DNA from: Luidia sarsii
Lineage: Eukaryota; Echinodermata; Asteroidea; Paxillosida; Luidiidae
Reading direction: 5' to 3'
DNA length: 64,000 bases
Assembly (NCBI GenBank): GCA_949987565.1
Contig: OX465120.1
Coordinates: 4,831,587-4,895,586 of the forward strand
Below the pieces are notes generated by a model, which was given only the letters and a program-made list of their open reading frames with translations, searched no databases and was not told the DNA's origin. Position 1 is the first letter of the stretch; each line of letters begins with the position of its first letter. The position numbers and the translations under genes were made by a program. Shown in pieces: positions 58,681 to 64,000 of the stretch.

Positions 58681-60318
58681 TTAGACACATCCCCAGCAGC
58701 GTTGCTTGGCGTTGCGTAAGTAAACCAGACACTCGTTCCTGAAGCGTTTGTTAGCGAAGCTGTAGATGAAGGGATTAGAGATGCTATTGACGAAGACCAG
58801 CTTGCTGAAGACCACAAAGGATGGGTTGTGCACTTGCCACATCTCCTCAGCCTCATTAAAGATGGCGTTGAGGAGGGAGTAGGTCTCGTAGGCCAGATAG
58901 GGAGACCAGAGGACGAAGAAAGCCACCGTAGCCAGGAGCAGCATCCTGGTCACTTTCTGCTGTCTGCATTTCACCTTCTGGCCAAAGTGTCTGCGAGATC
59001 TGGAATCGCTCTCAGTCTCGCTTGATCTCAGAGGGAAGGAGACGGAGGGAGTGTCACGCTTTGTCCCCGTGTGGTCTCCGGGTGAATGTCGCGTCGGTCT
59101 TGTCTGCAAGACGTCCACTAGAATGGGGAAAGTGGTGGTCGGAGGTGCTTGTCGGGGCTCGGAGTGAGGCGGTCTGAGGAGGCCAAGAGTCCCTGACCTG
59201 CTCGGGATGTCAGTCGAGTTGGAGTTGAGCTTTCCGTTGTCCCGCCCCGTCGTCGGTTGAGTCGGTGAGGAGACGAAGGACGCCTCGATGCTGCTCATCA
59301 TCGGGTGCAGCAGATCGGATGCCAGGCAATCATCCTCATCACACTTGAAGAAGACACCGGGTACGACCTCAGAAGGTGAACCGCGGGGCTTCTGTACCAT
59401 CAAAGGTAACCCCGTGCCCTCCCCGGTCTCCGTCTCGACAGCCTTGGATCCCCGAGCTTTCCTCTCCTTGCCAGAGACCGGTTTGGCTAACATCAAGACA
59501 GGCTGGAGGCTGCACTCTGAACAGGATTCTCTTCTATCGCCCTTGGAGGTGCTGCCCTTAGAGGTGCTCCCCTTTCCGAGTGTTTGGTGAGAGTGGGGGC
59601 AGGCGGAGGACGTCACTGCCTCAACGGAGAGGAGTATCAGCTTAGACGGTCTTGAAGCTTGCATTTCTCTCCGGACGGCGATCGTCCTTGTTTGCTGACG
59701 GACAAACTGGAAGAGCTTCAGGTAGAAGGTCACCACGGTGCATAGGCAAAGGCCATAGAAGAGGATAGGGGTGACGACCAGGACCGCCCGCAGCTTGGAG
59801 ACCTCATTGACGATGTAATCAACGACGTTCGGGACGAGCATCAGCGTGCTGACGGCCAAGCAAGATGCGGACATGATGACGGCCCTGCGATGGCTGAGTC
59901 TACGGTGCCCATGGCGACAGACGGTGTCGTAGCGGTCAAACGCGATGACCGCCGTCATGCTGGCAGTGGTGAAAAGCAGCGTCTTGCTACAGAAGAGCAG
60001 GACGACACCAGACACCAGTGTCTTCTCTAACACCCCCATCCATATCTGGATGGCGTCCACAAGCCTGAGCACGCCCGACATCAAATCGCACATGGCCAAA
60101 GCCCTGATGAAAACGTCCGTGGTGCAGGCCTTCTGAAGACCGCTCTTCCGGGACTGCACCCTCAGAATTAGCAGGTTGCCCGGCGCCCCGATCAAGAAGT
60201 ACAGGAAGGACAGAGCAGCGTCCACGTAGTCCCAGGTGTGCAACTCCAAGTGGCCCTCCTGTTGCACCGCCGAGTCCTCCGTCAAATTTCCCTCGGAGAG
60301 ACTGCTCAGGGAAGCCAT
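58681..60318 (-). CDS. Intronless orphan rhodopsin-class (class A) GPCR
   Basis: Encodes 545 residues; the start is ATG at 60,318 because the codon six bases upstream is GTG. Seven hydrophobic segments are visible: TM1 about 31-54 with GAPGN (N48), TM2 68-91 with LAMCD (D78), TM3 to 125 followed by DRY (128-130), TM4 146-168, TM5 176-201, TM6 456-480 with WSP (471-473, the Cys of CWxP replaced by Leu), and TM7 499-520 with NPFIY (515-519). An N-linked sequon NLT sits at residue 11. The third intracellular loop is very long, about 250 residues, Ser/Thr/Pro-rich with a GSTSKGSTSKG repeat. The usual TM3 Cys (3.25) is absent and the short second extracellular loop has no Cys, so the canonical disulfide is missing. 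The ligand is unknown. The C terminus ends CWGCV. A DNA element resembling an RFX X box lies upstream. Confidence 0.93.
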   Translation of the reverse strand: MASLSSLSEGNLTEDSAVQQEGHLELHTWDYVDAALSFLYFLIGAPGNLLILRVQSRKSGLQKACTTDVFIRALAMCDLMSGVLRLVDAIQIWMGVLEKTLVSGVVLLFCSKTLLFTTASMTAVIAFDRYDTVCRHGHRRLSHRRAVIMSASCLAVSTLMLVPNVVDYIVNEVSKLRAVLVVTPILFYGLCLCTVVTFYLKLFQFVRQQTRTIAVRREMQASRPSKLILLSVEAVTSSACPHSHQTLGKGSTSKGSTSKGDRRESCSECSLQPVLMLAKPVSGKERKARGSKAVETETGEGTGLPLMVQKPRGSPSEVVPGVFFKCDEDDCLASDLLHPMMSSIEASFVSSPTQPTTGRDNGKLNSNSTDIPSRSGTLGLLRPPHSEPRQAPPTTTFPILVDVLQTRPTRHSPGDHTGTKRDTPSVSFPLRSSETESDSRSRRHFGQKVKCRQQKVTRMLLLATVAFFVLWSPYLAYETYSLLNAIFNEAEEMWQVHNPSFVVFSKLVFVNSISNPFIYSFANKRFRNECLVYLRNAKQRCWGCV

Positions 60319-60351
60319 CGTCACGCAAACCGTTTCTCTAAATCAGCACGC

Positions 60352-60500
60352 TGTCTGACATCTGCGATAGATACCAAAGGTCTAATGGGGATGCGGCCTC
60401 ACGTGCAAATCCAGGATTTCAGCATGCTGTCTGACATCTGCAATAGATACCAAAGGTCTAATGGGGATGTGGGCCTCACCTGCAAAACCAGGATTGTTTT
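60352..60500. repeat. 74-bp tandem duplication just upstream of the GPCR start
   Basis: AGCACGCTGTCTGACATCTG to AAATCCAGGATT (60,352-60,421) is followed by AGCATGCTGTCTGACATCTG to AAACCAGGATT (60,426-60,496), over 90% identical. On the minus strand each copy has an acceptor-like TATCTAT(T/C)GCAG and a donor-like GCA(G/C)GTGAGG. Confidence 0.9.
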
Positions 60501-60692
60501 ATTCAGCCACAAAAAAGACGGTGCAAACCCACCTCAATAAGTGCTTCCACACAGTCTGGCAAGACTGTCGGATGTCATAACTGCTTTCTGGAGGCAGCTA
60601 GGTATCTCTGCACCGAAATTACACGGACAGCACTTTTGCTTCTCAAAGGAAAGGGATTGCAAAACGAAAATAATGCAAGTGACAACTCTCAC

Positions 60693-60742
60693 CTGCATGG
60701 GTGCTTCTAATCAACCAATCACCAGCCAGTTGCCGTGGTGAC
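60693..60742 (-). promoter_or_regulatory. RFX X box, CCAAT box and splice donor upstream of GPCR
   Basis: On the minus strand GTCACCACGGCAAC (60,742-60,729) matches the RFX X-box consensus GTNRCC-N2-RGYAAC in every fixed position. It is followed by GTGATTGGTT (inverted CCAAT, 60,722-60,713) and CATGCAG with a donor GTGAGA (exon end at 60,693). This suggests a short 5' UTR exon and a possible link to ciliated or sensory cells; both are inference. Confidence 0.45.
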
Positions 60743-61165
60743 GGAGGAAGCACCATGATGATTGCCTGATGGGGTGGCTCTAAAGCTTCGTTACGGACGT
60801 CAGAGCTGATGTGGGTGCCTCAGGGGACTCGATGTTATGTCGGTTTTGATTTCAGAGTCGCTCGTTCGGTGAGAAATTGAGCACCATCTCCTCATTATTA
60901 CTCCATCACAAATGACCTCTTCCCATTAAGCAGAGCTTGTTTTTTAAAAATAAAAGCCATTCATTCTGTCTTTGCGTTGGAAATGAAGCCGCTTGTATCA
61001 TGAAATGCTTCCTCGTTAAGGGAGGTGTAATTAGTGCGTGCCAGGCGAGTAACCGTGTTGTTTTTGTTTGTCCGGGATTTTTAATAAATGGATGAGTTTG
61101 GTTCCGGATTGATTGAAGGCTGAATGTTGGGCGGCAATGCCAACAATGAGAGCCAGCATGCTATT
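60743..61165. other. No gene; GPCR upstream flank
   Basis: Unique sequence without coding signal; may hold GPCR promoter parts beyond the X box. Confidence 0.4.
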
Positions 61166-61283
61166 TCAAGGAATTGTTGTGTAAGTTACGCAACATACAA
61201 ATGATGCGTAAATGTTTGCACCACAATGACTCCTTTCAGCAATATTTAGAAAAGGCAACAAAATGTTGCCTCAGTTACGCGTG
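61166..61283. mobile_element. Small palindromic element, copy 2
   Basis: ATTTCAAGGAATTGTTGTGTAAG, then CACCACAATGACTC(C/T)TTTCAG and AAAATGTTGCC..GTTACGC, align with 40,217-40,348. The right terminal repeat is lost. Confidence 0.7.
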
Positions 61284-61339
61284 TAAAGTATATATGTTGT
61301 TGGACGCTCGGCAAAATGACATAAATGCGTTCATCTCTA

Positions 61340-61560
61340 AAATCACTTTACGCCCTTCTGCTGGAAACAAATTCCGTCTGGTCCGTTTGATGGTTATTTA
61401 CGTCATCATGACGTAGTATTTTGAACACGGAATGTGGATAGGATTGAAGCTCGTCCAAAATAGAAAGTAATGGGTCTTAGAAAATAATGACGTTAGTGAC
61501 CTTCTTTTACCATTGTGCCTTTCTGCAAGGCACCTACCAATTTGCTAACAGCCTCTCGTA
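61340..61560. repeat. Dispersed ~220-bp repeat, copy 1
   Basis: AATCACTTTACGCCCTTCTG, AACAAATTCCGTCTGGTC, CATGACGT, GGAATGTGGATAGGATTGAAG and TTCTGCAAGGC recur in the same order at 63,117-63,335. The family and ends are unknown. Confidence 0.8.
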
Positions 61561-61590
61561 AACATTCTAGAACATTGCCTCAAGGAGAGT

Positions 61591-61625
61591 GTGATTCAAT
61601 TAGGGTTTTGCCCTGCTCAACATAA
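61591..61625. repeat. Remnant of the 182-bp foldback element end
   Basis: GATTCAATTAGGGTTTTGCC followed by CTGCTCAACATAATAA resembles the inverted right end of 29,652-29,833 at about 75% by eye. Confidence 0.45.
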
Positions 61626-62215
61626 TAATTACAGGGGAAACCCTGGACTGAACATTCGATCTACACAAAAGATGCCCAAGACTGTTTTGGAATATTTCAG
61701 TCTCGTATTGCCGATGGATTAAAAGGTTTAAACGGAGAGTATGAACTCCCTCAGCACTTTCTACTTCTATTCTCTGCCTCCATGTTATGATACTTGTATG
61801 TACAGTGGTAATTAGTTAACAGCATTCAGAGGCTCTTAGTGCAGTAGATAGAGGAAGTACTCTACTATAATTGTTTTAGCCATGATTGATCATCGTTGCA
61901 TTTAGAATTATGAGTCTCTGTACGTTTGGGCCCGAAAAAGTATAGTCCTGGTCATGCACCACTTCCATAGATATTTCATCATCTACTTGTAGCGTTCAGA
62001 TTGCAGGCTGTCTGTAAGTATTGGCCCGGAAGTGTAGTGCTGGACATCTACCTTAACTATAATTAAGTACAGTGTATGATCATGTCTGGGCCCTTCGCTC
62101 ACTGTAAGGTTGGGCCCAGAAGTACAATGCAAAAGATACAATCTCACTTTCTGAATGTGCTATCATTATCATTATCCATTCTGGCACGGTCTCAATTACC
62201 TTTCAAACAAATGAC
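61626..62215. other. No gene seen
   Basis: Short phrases TTGGGCCCGAAAAAG, TTGGCCCGGAAGTG and TTGGGCCCAGAAGTAC recur at 61,928, 62,020 and 62,108, hinting at an old ~90-bp repeat. Confidence 0.45.
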
Positions 62216-62510
62216 TTCAATTTACACATGAGTCTATGGAAGCTGCCAGCTAGCGGCTGCAGCCACTTCCCATAGACTTGTGTGTTAGACCCTGTCTGAA
62301 TGAATGGGCTTTAGCTGTGGCTTCAATTTACACATGAGTCTATAGAAGCTGTCAGCTAGTGGCTGCAGCCACTTCCCATAGACTTGTGTGTTAGACCCTG
62401 TCTGAATTAATGGGCTGTGGCTTCAATTTACACATGAGTCTATGGAAGCTGCCAGCTAGTGGCTGCAGCCCTTTCCCATAGACTTGTGTGTTATTCTCAG
62501 ACATAGCCAA
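62216..62510. repeat. Three tandem copies of a self-complementary ~105-bp unit
   Basis: Each unit runs from TTCAATTTACACATGAGTC through GCTGCCAGCTAG(C/T)GGCTGCAGCC to CATAGACTTGTGTG. The first and last parts are reverse complements (GAGTCTATGGAAG versus CTTCCCATAGACT), so each unit can form a hairpin. Confidence 0.88.
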
Positions 62511-63116
62511 ATTAATTCTGACACAGTCTGAGTGATGTGGTTATAGGTGTAGATGTCCGCGACGCTGCACAAACAAGTCTACACGGAGCCGGGGTGAGAA
62601 ACCTGACATCCTTGACAGGAGTCTTCCGTCGATCCTTAGACCAAGACCCCTCCGCTGCCAATTTAATCTCACCCAACTCTCACCCATCCCTCACCTCAAT
62701 CCTGACCCAGTCCACGAATCATTCAATCAAAGGTCAATGTGATTATAAACATCCCTTCCGAGTTTCTTCTGGAACTGAGATGATAATTATCCTGGCTTGT
62801 CTGAGCCGGATTGGGACACCTTGTTTGAATTAAAGCCCTTATCCTCAGAAATTGGCTGGCCTGTCACTTGCGAGATCTGGGCAGCATTGATATGTCCATT
62901 CAATTTTGGCCTGTCTTATCCGTCCTACATCACCTGGTCGTGAAAAGGGCACTAGAGAAAATGAGTTTGCGTAGGGGCAGTGGCTGTACGGAAGTGTTGT
63001 GAAGGTGTGCGTACGTGTCAAACAGTGATCACCATAGCCCTACCAGTTCGTAAAAGTGCCGTAGTTTGGGTGACAAATAATTCATCAGGTGCACAGCCGA
63101 ATGGCCAAGTTCAGAT
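62511..63116. other. No supported gene
   Basis: Unique sequence. The plus frame at 62,537-62,833 has no splice context or conserved motif. Confidence 0.4.
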
Positions 63117-63335
63117 GATCAAATCATTTTATGCCCTTCTGCTGGGAACAAATTCCATCGGGTCTGTTTGATGGCTTCTTACAATTATTTGTTGACTTAC
63201 GTCACCATGACGTGAACATGGAATGTGGATAGGATTGAAGCACTTACAAAATGGAAAAAAATTAGTGTGAGGGGAAATGACCTAAGTAGTGACCTTCTTT
63301 GCCCTTAAGGGCCTTCTGCAAGGCCCTAATGAATT
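63117..63335. repeat. Dispersed ~220-bp repeat, copy 2
   Basis: TTATGCCCTTCTGCTGGGAAC, TACGTCACCATGACGTGAAC, GGAATGTGGATAGGATTGAAG and GGGCCTTCTGCAAGGCCC match copy 1 at 61,340-61,560. Confidence 0.8.
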
Positions 63336-63455
63336 GTTGTTTGCACCAAAGCAGCCTGTGAAGATACAGCAGTTAATTGATAAACGCTGTCTGCTGTCTG
63401 GCGTCACAGCCCAGCACAGACACAGTAGTTGGCTCTTTGGCAAGGCCACTGCCTA

Positions 63456-63560
63456 AGGGCTGGATATCTCAGGTAGCTATAGAGCACCGGTAATATTAAA
63501 TCAGAGATCTCGGGTTCAAGTCCCGCTCCGGTCAAAGTTTCTTTTTCGCCATTATCATAA
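63456..63560 (+). mobile_element. tRNA-headed SINE, copy 7
   Basis: GGGCTGGATATCTCAGGTAGC (A box changed by an insertion), GAGCACCGG, then an intact B box GGTTCAAGTCC and GGTCAAAGTTTCTTTTTCGCC. No tail was found. Confidence 0.82.
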
Positions 63561-63867
63561 ATTGTCTTCAAACATTCTCAGCAGTTTTCCTTTGCTCAGC
63601 AAACAGTCTAGCGGTGGTCGCCATCTTTCATAAATCCAAGACACTTGCCAGCCTTCTCCGACCTTGCCATCTATCCTAGATCTCAGATTTCAATCATCCA
63701 AGTACATGATTGGTCAGGATGTTTTCTCCGTTGCAGGAAAAGTTGGACATAATTAGTTTTCGTTGATCCCCGGCTGTCTCCCACCTGCCCTGAGCAAGTC
63801 CAGACGACGCTTGTCATCTCCCATTTCCTCCGCCATGTAACCTTTTCTTTTGTCACTTCGCGGAGAA

Positions 63868-63925
63868 GAGAGGAGAGGAGAGGAGAGGAGAGGAGAGGAG
63901 AGGAGGGGAGAGAAGGAGAGAGGAG
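63868..63925. repeat. (GAGAG)n simple repeat
   Basis: Pentamer GAGAG repeated about nine times, then purine-rich sequence to 63,945. Confidence 0.95.
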
Positions 63926-64000
63926 GGTGATGATGAAGGGAGGGAGGGATAGAAGGACGATTTGAAGGATAGTTGTGACACCTCTACCTCCTCCTAATCC

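Noticed and set aside
59288..60328. Plus-strand and alternative minus ORFs over the GPCR
   Set aside because: Shadows of the GC-rich GPCR coding exon; the GTG at 60,324 is also not taken as a start because ATG follows six bases later.
31627..63560. Functional tRNA genes at the SINE heads
   Set aside because: A and B boxes are present but stems are broken and each head is joined to SINE sequence.

Overview
The window is nuclear DNA of an animal. Genes are sparse and carry introns, poly(A) signals are AATAAA, and there are satellite arrays, tRNA-derived SINEs and foldback elements. The general look (dense small MITEs, a SINE with a tRNA head, an intronless rhodopsin-class receptor, an amidase-signature enzyme) fits an invertebrate deuterostome or a similar marine invertebrate, but nothing here fixes the species. 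There is no bacterial-type operon, CRISPR array, rRNA gene or intact tRNA gene.

Layout. (1) Bases 1-10,342 are a tandem array of a 231-bp satellite (about 45 monomers, satellite A) with higher-order structure. (2) Bases 10,343-10,860 are a junction holding a degenerate element and one orphan satellite A monomer. (3) Bases 10,861-22,387 are a second ~230-bp satellite (satellite B) organised as a megasatellite. A ~635-bp non-satellite segment recurs at spacings of exactly 2,721, 2,261 and 2,721 bp, and the difference of 460 bp is two monomers. (4) Bases 22,388-24,604 hold a broken minus-strand reading frame, a 20-bp minisatellite, a hairpin module and a 481-bp MITE. (5) Bases 24,715-27,856 hold two convergent genes: a GC-rich last exon of an unidentified protein (+) and an amidase-signature hydrolase (-) with the full Lys/cis-Ser/Ser triad. 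(6) Bases 28,000-64,000 are mostly non-coding, filled with SINEs, foldback elements and tandem repeats. In them are some candidate exons, a duplicated CCAAT/octamer/GC-box promoter-like cassette at 38.45-38.59 kb, a signal-anchor-type first coding exon at 50.3 kb, and an intronless orphan class A GPCR on the minus strand (58.7-60.3 kb) with an RFX X-box about 410 bp upstream.

How the parts relate. The left third looks like heterochromatin-type satellite evolving by unequal exchange. The rest looks like ordinary euchromatin. The two convincing enzyme and receptor genes have no obvious functional link. The GPCR may lie inside a long intron of a plus-strand gene running from about 38.7 kb through 50.3 kb, but that gene model is inference. 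I did not find a clear new multi-gene system. The most unusual items are the satellite architecture, a hairpin module with conserved flanks and a changed core, the long SINE with extra sequence on both sides of its tRNA-like head, and a 119-bp near-perfect hairpin at 39.9 kb.
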